This document shows, piece by piece, positions 1-12,091 of a stretch of DNA of 64,000 nucleotides; the first letter of the stretch is position 1; the number at the start of each line of letters is the position of its first letter. The notes beneath the pieces are model-generated. The model ran no database searches. It saw only the letters and a list, made by a program, of their open reading frames with translations, and was not told where the DNA came from. This DNA comes from Lepas anatifera (Eukaryota; Arthropoda; Thecostraca; Lepadidae): the NCBI GenBank assembly GCA_034440635.1, contig JAOTON010000333.1:558001-622000 (forward strand). The letters run 5' to 3'. The translations under genes and the position numbers were made by a program.

Positions 1-549
1 TGAATTTTTGGAGGAACTATAACTAGCCATAACTAGAGTTTGGCCGTTGGCCTGTCTTCGCTGTGCTATGGCAGCCACATAGGACCCTCGACTGACCAAA
101 GTGAACTCAAAGTCGTTCACAGTGTACACTTGTACACTTCCCGGCTTTTCCCGGGGGTTCGCTAACTGGCAGATTTAGATCCTAATGGATTTAAGGGTCC
201 CACCAGTCCCACTCACAGCAGTCAAAGACCGTCATGGATGGTTACCCGCCTGGATGCAGGGGGCCCAGCGACTTCCCGATTAGACCTCGGGTCACCTCAT
301 GACCTTCCACAAGAATATGGCAGGCCTTACTGGGCAAGGAAAGACCTGTTGGTCCCGGAGTACCCCTTTTATAGACTGTGCGTTCAGTTCCAAATATATA
401 TTTACGATACAGAGTCCTCTTATGGTTACCGGGGTATCGCCCTGTCCGACAAAAAAACATGCTGGCAAGACATGGCCCTGACTGCGACCGAAAGATCTGT
501 TGGTTACAGAGATCCCTGTTGACCTAAGATTGCCCTATTGATAACGAGG

Positions 550-930
550 AGACTCCTGGTCCCAAAGGACCTGCTGACCGTAGAGGGCCCTACTTGTCAC
601 AGCATCCCCCGCTGGCACAGAGGGCATTCTCAGTGGCAGACAGAAGACCCTTCTGACTGCATTCGGCCCTGTGTGTGTATTGGGTTTTTTGGGCGTTTTT
701 AGCATCTTGGCCATATCACGCCCATTCGGCCCTGCCGACCACGGAATGATGTACTGGTCATGCTTGTCACAGAGGGCCCTGTTGAAAACAGGCGACCCAC
801 CTGATTAAAGAGTGTTCTTCTGCCCCTAGGGGACCCTGACGGTCACATATAGGGTGTCGCTTGCCGCAGAGGGTCACGCTTGTAACAGCAAGTCATGCTG
901 GTCCCCGAGGTTTACGGTTGGTCATAGATT
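550..930. repeat. degenerate GAGGGCCCTG-rich repeat
   Basis: Loose, irregularly spaced copies of a GAGGGCCCT / TTCGGCCCTG motif (near 579, 615, 663, 725, 772 and 865) suggest a heavily decayed tandem repeat. The flanks 1-549 and 931-1359 show no gene, splice-supported exon or clear repeat. Period and boundaries cannot be fixed by eye. Similar GGGCCCTGT motifs occur at 55.4-55.9 kb. Confidence 0.35.
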
Positions 931-1359
931 GGCGTAGCCCGGCTGCCCTTTGCGCGATCTTTTCCCTTCTGGTGCCTCTCATGCGACTGTGCTAGCCGCC
1001 CCACCTCTTTACTACGTTTCTGTTCCTCCCTACTATAGTTTCATCACCCAATCAACTCTCCTTCCCCGATCACCTAGGTATTTTCCAGCTCTATCAACCG
1101 GCCGCAAACTCAGCCTATCCAAGGTGATGATGTTAGAGATTGCACCTGACCAACACTGACCGAGCTTATCTATCACTGATCAACAACCGAGAGGGCTGGG
1201 TACATGGACGATCCAGGATTTCGATAAGAGGGAAGCGAAGTCTCCAGGGGCGGTCAGACTACCATTTGGGGGTCAACCTTTGGTATCATGGATCTTTGTG
1301 ATGCTAATTTTGCGTATTTGTGATGCCATTTGAAAAAGTGCCGATTAAAAAAGCACGTT

Positions 1360-1720
1360 GCCAAGAAAAGGAAGGATTTCTCAAAGTGCCTCTAGTTAAA
1401 TAAGCAACAATAAAACAGGGCAACTTCTACCTGGATTACGTTTTGAAGCAGAATTTACGCAGAGACGGCCTTTGGAGATTTTGCGAACCAGTCGTTGCAG
1501 TTTACCCTGTCTGCGCAGAGTGGATAGTGATAAATCCATAATATTCTACACAAGGCGAAACTTTTTGCTGTTTACAAACATGTGGGAGAGGACGCAACCA
1601 AAATTATGCAGGTGCCTCCTGCCGAGCTCTTAATGTTTTTCTTACACAGATGACGTGGGAATTTCGCATTACTGTCTGGACACAGCCTTTCATTAGTGGC
1701 ACTGCGAAGAAAACACCTCG
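1360..1720. repeat. dispersed repeat, copy 1 of an unclassified family
   Basis: This stretch resembles 41690-41985 in the same orientation. Shared blocks include an AGACGGCCTTTGG-like segment, GTGATAAATCCATAATATTC, and a later segment with CAGATGACGTGGGAATT. The two copies are clearly diverged and have several indels. No terminal repeats or coding potential are evident, so the class is unknown. The following 1721-2044 shows nothing recognisable. Confidence 0.55.
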
Positions 1721-2044
1721 GCAAAATAAGTAAATGATCAAAGTCAACAGCTTATAGGGTTATCAATAGATCCGGAATGTTTTTTAAACACATTTAAGGG
1801 ATATTGGTATATGTGCTCAAAATTTGTTTACAAGAAACATTACTTTTACCAGTCCCCTTTATTCCATCGTAGCATGCTCTTGTTGCAAAAGACAACACAA
1901 CCACATATCGGACGGGCACACGACCACACATCGGATGGGCATGAATGCACCCTGGGGGATCCTGCGTGGTAACGGAGCAAAATGACACCAATCGATACCC
2001 AACGCATACATTTAAAGAACTCGGGGCAATTGTTACCACTCAAA

Positions 2045-2925
2045 GCTGAGAGCTGTCCATGTGCCATGGTAGTGCCATGTTGCAGTGGGATGCCCTAAGG
2101 CTGAAAAAGAGCGGTTAATAGTGAAATTGGAGCACCCGAACACAAAGTAGAAGACATCCGAAGTTGAAGGCGGTACACGTAAAAGTGGGGCGCCCCAAGG
2201 CTAAGAAAGAACAGACAATTGTGGAAAATGGGCGCGCAATCGTGCACTAGCGGGCAGTCAAAAGTGGATCAGAGCGATCAATTTTACGGTGGGCCGCTTT
2301 AGAGCTAAAAGGGACAGTCAATCATGATATAGGGGTTCTGATCCACAAAGCGGATGGAGGCCAGAGGTGAATGAGGGCAGTCCACGGTGAAGTGGGGTGC
2401 TCTAAAGCTGCTCAAGAGCGGCCAGCAGTGGAGAAGGTGTGCGCAATCATACAGAAGAGAGCGGCTAAAAATGGATGAGGGCAGTCCACGTTGCAGTGGG
2501 GCACCCTAGGGCTGAAAAGCGGGTCAATTGTGAAAACGGGGAGCCCAGTCACAAAGTTAAGGGCGCCTGTAGGTAAATTACGGTGGTCCACGTCACAGAG
2601 GTCCGCCAAGCGCTGAAAAAGGGTGGCCAAACGTGAAATATGGGGTTCCCAACCATAAAATAGAGGGCGTCCGGAGGTGAATGAGGAGTCCACATTGAAG
2701 TGAGGCGCCCTAGATCTGCAAAGGAGCGGTCAATAGTGGAGAACAGGAGAACAATCATGCAGAAGAGGGCGGCCAGAGGTAGGCACGGGTGGTCCATGTT
2801 GCAGTGGGGTGCTCTAGAGCTGAAAAGGGCGACCAATCGTGAAATATGGGCGCCTAACCACAAAGAAGAGGGCGTCACAAAATCGATGAGGGTTGTCCAC
2901 GTTGAAGTGTGACGCCTATTAGTGA
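2045..2925. repeat. tandem array, period about 102 bp
   Basis: A diverged block of the type GTCCACGTTGCAGTGGGG followed by CTGAAAA recurs with TCCAC/TCCAT starting at 2381, 2485, 2587, 2689, 2793 and 2897 (spacings 104, 102, 102, 104, 104). Weaker earlier units lie near 2074, 2173 and 2280. Alternating unit details (CATGCAGAAGAGGGC versus CACAAAG) hint at a two- or three-unit higher order. Open frames across it are repeat shadows. Confidence 0.8.
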
Positions 2926-3413
2926 CCCAGGGGCATGATATATGCGGGAATGCTTTGGTATATAAATGAGTCCAGCGGTGATACAGCATGGCGGCGGCTA
3001 CCCAGCCACAGAGGGTGCTGTAACCTCACCTCCTGGTTGCGGGATAAAGACCCGCGGCATCACGTCATGGTGCTTGCGGGTGTTTCTAATAACCCAAAAT
3101 TATTATTTTTCAATGGAGGAACGCGAGTAACGTAAGCAAAACGGTCATTCGATAACAAGGAACAAAATTTAAAAAAACTAATCTTTACGCTGGCAAGCCT
3201 CTTCCCGTACCCTTTTAAATCCAACCTGTGCCCCAGGCTCGGCTTCTCTGCCGTAGCAATCCCCTTCCCTCGCAAGTGTTGCTACACTTCGCAACCCATT
3301 CCTTGAAATAAGATTCGCCCCTTTGTTCTGCGACATTAAAGTAAACACCCCTCCCGGAAAACTCTCCCCCACACTTTTGAGGCGGGCAAAGGTGCTTTTG
3401 CACAGAACGCCTT
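2926..3413. other. no gene or repeat recognised
   Basis: Apparently single-copy sequence between two arrays. No homology-supported exon, tRNA-like box pair or terminal repeat was seen on either strand. Confidence 0.5.
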
Positions 3414-3524
3414 ATAAAAGCCCTTAACTAACTAACTAACTGATGCAGCATGGGAGTGCCAAAAGGCCGGTGGTCTATACCCGGGGAAGTGTGGTAAGTT
3501 AGTCAGTTAGTTTTTTGGGCTTTC
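3414..3524. mobile_element. short hairpin (MITE-like) element
   Basis: The left end AAAGCCCTTAACTAACTAAC and the right end GTTAGTCAGTTAGTTTTTTG plus GGCTTT form diverged terminal inverted repeats around a core of about 55 bp. It includes a (CTAA)4 run at about 3425-3441. Target duplications were not identified. It could also be a stand-alone foldback sequence. Confidence 0.5.
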
Positions 3525-3989
3525 GGGCGAGGGATGGTAATGGTGATAGTGCATCGGGGGGACGCTGATACTTCACCGAGGCGATACCGAGACTGGAGTT
3601 ATGGATACCGGTGGTGCAGGCAAGGGGCGCCTGCAGCACATAGGCATGGAACCGTCCGTGGAGCGTCCGTGGGGGTAAATAATCCATCATAGGAACACTG
3701 GTAGGGTAACATCAGGGTAGAAGGGGGTACACGAACAGGGCACTGGTTGGGCAACAGGGAGGAGAAGACAGTGCATGGGAAGAGCGCTGACGGCGCAATT
3801 TGGTAATCAAGGAGACACCGAAGCTGAAGTTTGGAGCTTCCGGTGATACAGCTTGGGGGTACTCGCATTCAGTGAAATTTGTGGGAGCTGTCAAGGGGAG
3901 GCGTTGGTAAGACAACGGGCCACGTTTGGGATGCAAGAAATTCAAAGTAAAGAGAAGCTGCATGGGGTTTCTGGCAGGGATGTGTTGGT
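3525..3989. repeat. decayed left flank of the GGCGCC satellite
   Basis: Phrases such as CGGTGATACAG, GGGGCGCCTGCAGC and AGTGAAATTTGTGGG resemble units of the following array but are too diverged to phase. Nothing coding was recognised. Confidence 0.35.
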
Positions 3990-6770
3990 GCGTTCATGGA
4001 GCTAACGATAGGCACCCATCATGCACCATGGAGGCACAGGGCATGCTGTCAAAAGTTGGGGCGCCCATAGTGGCACGTGGTGGGGGGATGTGGTTGGGCG
4101 CCGATAGAGCAAAAGTAAGATACCAATGATTCATCAAGCACTCAGCAGAAATATGTGGGCGCCTATAGTGAAGTGTGGGGGCACCAATGGAGCGAAAGAA
4201 AAGCACCAATGTGTACCATGGGTGCCGCCAGACAGAGAGGTTTGTCGAAATGTGGGGGCGCTCCCGATGAGCCCACGGCTGGAAATGAAGGCGCCGGTGG
4301 AGCAAAGAACAGGCACCAATGATTCATTATGGGGGCGCCAGTGATACAGAACGATGTGTCAAAAGATAGTGGAAAGAGGCGGGGGAAGGCGCCCATAAAG
4401 CTAAAAGCAGACAACAATAATTCATCATAAGAGTGGGGCTCGGGTGGTATAGGAGGGGCTGTTGAAAGGTGAAGACCCCCTCAATGGGGCATGGGGGCGC
4501 CGTTTGATATTAAGAAAGAAACGCACCAATTATGCACCATGGGGGCGCCAGAGGTAAAGAGCTGGTCCAAAAGGCAGGGGGTGCCCACAGTGAAGTGTGG
4601 GGGCGCCGCGCCGGTGGAGTGCACAGAAGACACCAATGATGCCCAATGGGGATGCCGGTGGTACATGCAGGGTTTCAGCACATGGGGCGCCCACAGTGAC
4701 GCGTGGCGGCGCCGTTGAAGTAAAAACGAGACATCAATGCTGCACCATGGAGGCGACAGTGGTATAGAGCGGATTTTCCGAAGGTGGGGGTGCCCGTAGT
4801 GAGGATTGTATAGCGGGATGCCAAGACGTGGGAGAGCCCACGATGAGGCTTGGGGGCGCCGGTGGAGTGAAACGAAAGCACCAATGATGCACCATGGGGG
4901 AGCCAGTGGCATAGAGCGGATTGTTAGAAGGTGGGGGCGCCCGTAGTGGGGAGTGGGGATCCAGTAGTACATAGCGGGGAGAGCGAGTGGGGGCTCACTG
5001 GTATAAAACGGGCTGGTAAAAGGTGAAGATCCCCTCAGTGAGGCATGGGGGGCGCCATTTGAGCAATAAGGCACCAATGATGTACCACGGGGGCGCCAAT
5101 GGTGAAGATTGGCTCTAAAAAGCAAAGGCGCCCACGGTGAAGTGTGGGGCACCGGTAAAGTACACATAAGACACCAATGATGCCCAATGGGGCGCCGGTG
5201 GTACATGAGGGTTCAAAAGGTAGGGCGCCCACAGTGACGCGTGGGGGGCGCCGTTGGAGCAAAAACGAGACATCAATGCTGCACCATGGAGGCGGCAGTG
5301 TTATAGAGCGGATTTTCCGAAGGTGGGGGCGTCCGTGGTGAGGATTGGGGCGCCAATAGTTTATAGCGGGATGCCAAGAAGTGGGAGAGCCCACGATGAG
5401 GCTTGGGGGCGCCGGTAGAGTGAAACGAAGGCACCAATGCTGCCCAATGGGGGCGCCGGTGGTACATGCGTGGTTCCAAAAGATGGGGCGCCCACAGTGA
5501 TGCGTGGGGGCGCCGCTGGAGCAGAAACGAGACATCAATACTGCACCATTGAGGCGCCAGTGATATAGAGCGGATTTCTAGAAGATGTGGGCGCCCGTAG
5601 TGAAGAGTGGGGCGCCGGTAGTATATAGCGGGATGTCAAGAGGTGGAAAATGCTTGGGGGCACCAGTGGAGTGAAACGAAGGTACCAATTATGCACCATA
5701 GGGGCGCCGGTGGTACATGCAGGGTTTCAAAAGATGGGGCGCTTACAGTGACGCGTGGGGGCGGCGTTGGAGATCAATGCTGCACCATGGAGGCGCCAGT
5801 GGTATAGAGCGGATGGTTAGAAGGTGGGGGCGCCCGTAGTGGGGAGTGGGGATCCAGTAGTACGTAGCGGGGAGACAGAGTGGGAGCTCACTGGTATAAA
5901 ACGGGCTGGTAAAGGGTGAAGGCCCCCTCAAAGAGGCATGGGGGCGCCATTTGAGCAAAAAGGCACCACTGATGTACCACGGGGGCGTCAATGGTAAAGA
6001 GCGGCTCTAAAAAACAGAGGCGCCCATGGTGAAGCGTGGGGGCGCCGATGGAGTGCAGAGAAGACATCAATGCTGCACCATGGAGGCGCCAGTGATATAG
6101 AACGGATTTTTAGAAGATGGGGGCGCCCGTAGTGAAGAGAAGGGCGCCGGTAGTATATAGCGGAATGTCAAGGGGTGGAAGAGGCTTGGAGGCGCCGTTG
6201 GAGTTAAACGAAGGCACCATTGATGTCCAATGGGGGCGCCGGTGGTACATGAGGGTTCCAAAATGTGGGGCGCCCACAGTGACGCGTGGGGGCGCCGTTG
6301 GAGCAAAAACGATACATCAATGCTGCATCATGGAGGTGCCAGTGATATAGACCGGATTTTCCGAAGGTGGGGGCGCCCGTGGTGAGGATTGGGGCGCCAA
6401 TAGTTTATAGCGGGATGCCAAGAAGTGGGAGAGCCCACGATGAGGCTTGGGGGCGCCGGTGGAGTGAAACGAAGGCACCAATGATGCCCAATGGGGGCGC
6501 CGGTGGTACATTCGGGGTTCCAAAAGATGGGGCACCCACAGTGATGCGTGAGGGCGCCGCTGGAGCAAAAACGAGACATCAATGCTGCATCATGGAGGCG
6601 CCAGTGATATAGAGCGGAATTCTAGAAGATAGGGGCGCCCGTAGGGAAGAGTGGGGCGCCGGTAATATATAGCGGGATTTCAAGAGGTGGAATAGGCTTG
6701 GGGGCGTCGGTGGAGTGAAATAAGGGCACCAATGATGCACCATGGGGGCGCCAGTGATGCAGGGCAGGTT
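3990..6770. repeat. 2.8 kb GGCGCC-rich satellite with higher-order repeats
   Basis: Dozens of GGGGGCGCC blocks alternate with phrases such as CACCAATGATGCACCATGG, GTATAGAGCGGATTTT and AGTGACGCGTGG. The GACATCAATGCTGCACCATG phrase recurs near 4732, 5270, 5530, 5770, 6063, 6312 and 6573, so the higher-order unit is mostly about 240-290 bp. The array is GC-rich and full of GGCGCC palindromes. Both strands carry long open frames of repetitive peptides rich in R, P and H, which are treated as shadows. The core resembles the GGCGCCCCC minisatellite inside the hAT-like element at 59065-59315. Confidence 0.85.
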
Positions 6771-6774
6771 GTCA

Positions 6775-6945
6775 AAATGTGGCATTTGCATGCAGCGGAA
6801 TTACCAGGGGGCGCCAGTATTTCCGTTTGGCATGCAAATGTGGAGCAAATGGAGGCGGCCCCCGGGGGCGCCTTAGTGCCGAGGGGGCGCCTTACCGGCG
6901 AGGGGGGCCGCGGCCCCCGCGGCCCCCCCTGGATCCGCCCCTGTC
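6775..6945. mobile_element. right-end fragment of a hAT-like GC-rich element
   Basis: The sequence CCCCCCTGGATCCGCCCCTG at about 6924-6943 matches the terminal inverted repeat type GGCGGATCCAGGGG seen at 59065 and 60285. Just upstream are GGCGCC blocks and a hairpin at about 6781-6842 (ATTTGCATGC pairing with GCATGCAAAT). No matching left end was found, so this may be the end of an element whose interior expanded into the adjacent satellite. Confidence 0.45.
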
Positions 6946-6949
6946 TGCA

Positions 6950-7266
6950 CATGACCTTAGGTCACCAATATCAAAAATCCCAGAACAAGTGTTGTAGCTC
7001 CTAGTGGGCCCAATATGTGGTATGAGTTTCAACTTGATCCATTAACCCTTCTTTTATATATGCGGTCCTAAGTATTTTTTGAGGTGAGGTCACTTCACCT
7101 GGCCTGGTGACCTGACCTGATATGACCTTGAGCCCAAATTTTCAGGAAAGATGTAAAAATGATGAAGAAACAGCTAGACCAAGTTTGGCGGCGCTGCGCG
7201 CCGCCGTTTTTGGTCACTTCGGAAAAACCCGAGGGGGGTCTAAGAAGACCCCCACCCAGGCGAAGG
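6950..7266 (-). mobile_element. truncated TTAA-type AGGTCA element
   Basis: Corresponds in reverse orientation to the left end of the full element at 16456-17634. It shares the GGTGACCTGACCTGATATG segment, the conserved GGCGGCGCTGCGCGCCGCC hairpin and the terminal block ending GGCGAAGG, followed by TTAA at 7267-7270. The other end is missing at about 6950, next to the hAT-like end. It has no coding capacity. Confidence 0.75.
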
Positions 7267-7270
7267 TTAA

Positions 7271-8455
7271 CATTACAGGAAAATACTTGGCTAGCTCAAT
7301 TTCTAGCACATTCTTAGCATATCCAACTAAAACTGATATGACACCATAAATATAGTACGCTTGAGTTCGAAATATTGAAGTACCAGAAATCATCAGAAAA
7401 TGTCGGGCCCCTCCCCGTTTCTCACAAAAAGAGTAAAAACCCAACCCTTCCCCTTTGATCACTGATGTCATATGTGAAGAACCCCTAAAACATAGGGCTT
7501 CCATCATAATTTTTGGAGTAGGAAGGTACGCTACGGCTTATCATTATATGCGTATGTCAATTTATGCCATGTTTTCCCAACATATGTAAAATAATTCATT
7601 AGTGAAGCCTTTTCCTTTTAATCTATGATTTCTATTTTCCATCCACCTATTGTATGTGTGAGACACATGCGAATATCTTCAATATCTTATACCAATCGTA
7701 GCAAAGGCTTTAATTACGCATATGTCCTTCATAACCTACGCTAGGGGCTGCAAGAATAATCAAATTTTAAAGTGCAGTTTCCTGTTATAGCGGGGGTCAT
7801 GGGGTTCACAGGCGGATCAATGGGGGAGGGGGGGGCGATGGGATGAGGGCATATGCCCAACAGTAAACTTCGGCACCCCGCGATTTGACGCCCCCAGAAA
7901 AAATCACTTCACGAAATGTAGCACCAATTTTGCCCGTATGGAGCCACTGACTAAATATCCTCCCTCCTCAAAAGGAAATTCTGGATCCGTTTATGAAGGG
8001 ATTCACAGAATAAAAAAACAAGTGGTAATCCAGATTGGCCCTAAGCCGAAACGGCAATGGCCACGAGCTCAATTCCCTCCAAATAGTCAGGGGCGTTGGA
8101 AGTGCATTCAACGAGGACAGTCAATCCGTGAAAACGAAGGCAGGGTACAAGAACCTTGCTTTTAGGCTGATTACATAAGCATTTGAAAATGTAAATAACG
8201 GCTTGAAAAAGACTGAAGCATACTTCAGATCTGTGGACGTATGTCTGGGTGGGGTGAAAACAAAACTATTTGAATCCACGAAACGGACATAGTCGGGAAA
8301 ACATGCGACTTTTTATATAAGCTTATCCAAGTCATTGCAAGTTTGGCTTTAGGGATCCAAGGCTCGCTAAAATCTTCTAGATGGACTAGTCTTAAATAAC
8401 CCGACCCTACCATCCGAACAAGCAATTCCCGTATTAGCGGGTGAATTTAGAAGCC
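7271..8455. other. no gene recognised
   Basis: No exon, RNA gene or clear repeat. A G-rich block at 7793-7860 (CAGGCGGATCAATGGGGG) may be a decayed hAT-like terminus. Confidence 0.45.
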
Positions 8456-8458
8456 AGC

Positions 8459-8649
8459 GTTTAACGTCTCACAAAGCGCAGGGCCGGCCGGTCCGCCCAG
8501 GTCACCCTCTCACCAGTCCCCTGACATACATATTGAGCGCCGGAACGTTCCAGGTGAATCGATCTTAAGCATTTACACATACACTTCCACTGCGTGCTTC
8601 GGATCAGCGGACCGGGATCCGACGATCTGCCAACTGAACTACCGGGCCA
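8459..8649 (-). mobile_element. tRNA-derived SINE, family S2
   Basis: Read on the - strand it begins GGCCCGGTAGTTCAGTTGG, a tRNA-like 5' end with an A box. A B-box-like AAGATCGATTC follows, then a body containing GAGGGTGACCTG and CCCTGCGCTTTGTG, ending GACGTTAAACG. The + strand copy at 19221-19440 has the same order of blocks. A pol III-derived retroposon is inferred. Confidence 0.75.
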
Positions 8650-8933
8650 GAAAGGCAAGGATCTTTTGAAGAATATCAGTAGTTTGGGTGACAAGATTGA
8701 AAGGTGGAGATCACCGCAAGTCCCCCAGTTCAAAGGCTGCGAGCTTCTGCCTGGTCCTACGTGGACTAGCATATTGTGAATCCACTTCTGTAATGATTCT
8801 GGAATTGAGAACACATTTTCCATGCCTTTTTAGTTTAATGTACATCATATTAATTTGTGTCTTGTCGGCATATCAGTGTAGTGTTTAACCAATCAAGCAA
8901 AGATTGTGTGAATCTTGGCAACATCACACAGAG

Positions 8934-9126
8934 GAGCCGGCTGACCTGGCGGCTTCATTGCCCGTCTTCAGCTTGGATAGCATGGACTAACAAAGGTTCA
9001 ATCCCCACGGCGGGAAACCGCCTTCCATGTCCCATCTGACCCGGTGGAGAGGATCCTTAAACACCCACGCCAATACTCCCTGTCATTGGGCGAGTGTATC
9101 TGTTGGGAGCGGGCCTAATAAAAGAA
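8934..9126 (+). mobile_element. tRNA-derived SINE, family S1
   Basis: Diverged copy of the SINE at 16122-16324. A degraded A box (TGACCTGGCGG), a good B box (GGTTCAATCCC), a body with GGGAAACCGCCTTCC and CACGCCAATACTCCC, and a 3' end CTAATAAAAGAAA. Family S1 has three copies in this window, in both orientations. Confidence 0.85.
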
Positions 9127-10255
9127 ACCAGTACCTATTATACATCCAGTCGCTTAGACCTCAGCTCAGATCCTTGCCTGTGTAATAGACACCAATATCC
9201 GACCAGCAACCACAATGACCAGGGTGCCGGCGTCAGTGACAGCTGACGGTGTCTGGCACACCACCGCTGCTCCTGCACCGCTGCTCTGGGTAATGCACGC
9301 CCACAATGCCGAAACGCCGCCGAAGCTGCTTAACAAATTATCGCTCATTAGCGGCGAGGCACGGGGTCACAGCCCGGCCTGGAGGGAGGGGCGGGGGGCG
9401 CACCTCGTTACTAGAGATGGTATCGCCCACGGCATTGTTCGGTCCTAGCCGGGGGAAGAGGGGTGGTAGGTGCACTGTGAACGAGACTCTATGGCTTAGC
9501 CTGTCTAGGCTGTTGGCGAGCCTTGAGAGAGACTCTTACCTACGGCTGTGTGAAAAGTGTGACAGCTGATGACTTGATGGACGTATCTTTGCAAAACATG
9601 CATATATTTCATGCTCAGTCTATGGATATGTGCTGCACAAATCCAATCACATTTTAACTTCGAAAAAGGGAAGCTGCTGAATAGGAGCTATCGCTGAACT
9701 AAGAAACTATTTTTATTTCGTCTGATGAGCGGGCCTGCAGCATACGAACGATAATGTTTGTCATTGATAGTCACCGTCATGGTATAAGAAGTGTTGGCCA
9801 CGTGTGAATATTTCTCTTGGAGCTCATTTTTGGCACTCAATACGCTACATTAGGTCAATATCTTTTTTGACAAAGCTTGCCTTTAGAATCTCAAGTAAAA
9901 TTTAAGATCTATATCCACTAATTTTTACACAAATTTATATAATTATTGCCGGGCGCTGGAATTCATAGCACTAGTTCATGTACATATTTGTGACGAGAAA
10001 AGATTATATTAGAACAACAATACCCTTTTTACGGTTTCTCTGCCCCGTCTGCGGGGAGGCGGATAACTGTATCTTTACACTACGCATACAGATAAAGTGC
10101 TGATACTTATCTTTCATGCCCAAACATTTCTTCAGCCATATTTTCAGTGTGTGCTTTAAATGACATAACGACCATCTTCGGACGATATGGGGAAGGGAGG
10201 GGCGATTGAATATGAATAAATATTTTCATTTATCAGTAGTTTGAACATATTTTTT

Positions 10256-10258
<3 letters not shown>
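9127..10258. other. no gene recognised
   Basis: Nothing assignable on either strand. A short GC-rich block lies at about 9340-9470 without a convincing exon or repeat partner. Confidence 0.45.

Positions 10259-10289
<31 letters not shown>
10259..10289. repeat. (TA)n microsatellite
   Basis: About 31 bp of uninterrupted TA. Confidence 0.95.
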
Positions 10290-10292
<3 letters not shown>

Positions 10293-12091
10293 TGTGTTAT
10301 AATTCCAACGAAGAAAGATGTATTCAACCCCCAGCCAACGCGATTAAAAACCATACCAATTATGACCGAGTTTTACGCCTGGTGTGAGGATGATTGAAGC
10401 ACCACGATCCTCTTATCGTCCAAATCCTGTTATGTCTCTGGACCCAAGGGGATGACAATTACAATGTTTCCTCGTCGACTTATCGATAACAGCGGCAGAG
10501 GGTAGGGGGCAATGTGGCACAAGGCTGAAAAATGTATACAGTTTGGCTGAAAACAGAATAGAGCCATCAGAGGAGTGACTTCACGACTTTTTGCATCAAT
10601 GTTGCAAAATTCTGCGAAATTTCAAACTACAAGGTGTATCCGCCTCTGAACAAAGTAAATTTTGAGGATTCGAAAACTTTTTGAGGTTTTCAGTAATTAT
10701 GCAGGCGGTTAGATGCTGATACAAGTCATGTATTCTGGAGAATTACGTGTGTTCAGTTTTCCATCCGTTTAGCTGGAAACAGTAGTCAGGATAATGCGCG
10801 TGGCTGACTCTGACTGTGTTCTTAGTTTGCGCAGGGTAAGTTTGCTGACTGTGGTCTTAGTATAAAATTCCCCCACGCAGAAGAATGGATATGTTTTTTC
10901 CAACATCCTCACCAGGATGCAAATGTGAGAAATGACCAGCCGTTTTCACACTGTTGCATTGGCAATGGTGCCCCCAGAAAGGCGGTCATGATAAAAAAGA
11001 CCGACTTATTACAATTTGGACTACATAAAGCTTCACGTGAAATTTCGACGAAATGGGAATTTGAAAATACTGAGAACAGAAGGCAACAAGGAGCCCAAGT
11101 TTCTTTTATAAATTTGTGCTGGCACTTATTCGCAGTAACGGCGGGACGTTCGAATTTAAGGGGGGCGCACCATGGTTTTTCAGCCCATTTGTTTCCGGTC
11201 AACGCCAAAATGCAAGTGGAGCTAAAATTTCGGATTTCAGGGGACATCGTGCCCCAGTGCCCCCCCCCAGTTCCGCTACTAATGTCCACTCGTCAAGGTG
11301 GAAGGCACCTGATTCCATGGCTAAGACCGGATGGGAAGGGGATGAGGAGGTAAAGGGTAAGGACACACGTGGATGTATTCCTATTATCATTGGCGATTGC
11401 TATTATTAGAGAGACTATTATTAGAGACTGCTGAGCGCCACGGCCGTGCCAATACTGTCGCCTCCAGTCTACTATGCCGGATACTGCAAATACTAACTGG
11501 TTTTTGGCAGCATCAGGACCAGATCTTTTTAATGACACCATAGGTACCTTGAAAAACATGTTTTAACATATGTGAGGAACCTGAATACGGTGAATAGCCT
11601 CTGAAATGTATTTGGGTTACTTCTCTATGTGTTGGATTTTAACATTTTGTCTGTATATTTGGCTTGTTCCTAAAGCAGCAGTGTGATGCAAATATGTGAT
11701 GTGCGTGTTCTGCTTTATTTTATTACTTCACTTATAAATCACTCTTTAACTGTTAGTGATTGGAACCTAATAAGCAAATAAACAAATTATGCGAAACTTT
11801 CTGACAATTTTTGTGCAGATAATCAATAATTTTCATTCCCTGGTCTGATAAATAGTGGTCAGAACCAGTTCAAGAAACACTAAGCAAAGTGAACGGCTCC
11901 AAATAACTTTGGGTTAGGGTTAGCGACGCTCCTACTGCCAAGGTATATGGCGCTCCAGCCAATGCATTCCACTTTGAGAGACTTCAATAAAATCTGCCTT
12001 CAATGCCTGGCGTTGGAAAAATATGATGAAAAAAGCAAATACAGTTTTCCCTTGCCCAGCTATCGCACATATCATTTGTTTCTCACACATC
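10290..12091. other. no gene recognised
   Basis: Mostly AT-rich sequence. Overlapping open frames on both strands at 10909-11353 have no recognisable domain and lie across a dispersed repeat, so they are not called. Two adjacent GGGTTA units at about 11913-11924 are too few to mean anything. Confidence 0.45.
11126..11190 (+). repeat. dispersed repeat fragment, partner at 32755-32815
   Basis: The CGCAGTAACGGCGG ... AATTTAAGGGGGGCGCACC ... TTTTTCAGCCCA series is matched on the - strand at 32755-32815. The class is unknown and only about 55-60 bp align. Confidence 0.5.

Noticed and set aside
4481..5538. Long - strand frames with repeated GAP and HRRPH peptides
   Set aside because: Shadows of the GGCGCC satellite; unit-length changes break the frame and no conserved start exists.
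10909..11353. Overlapping + and - strand frames of 126-142 codons
   Set aside because: They overlap a dispersed repeat fragment and each other; no recognisable domain.
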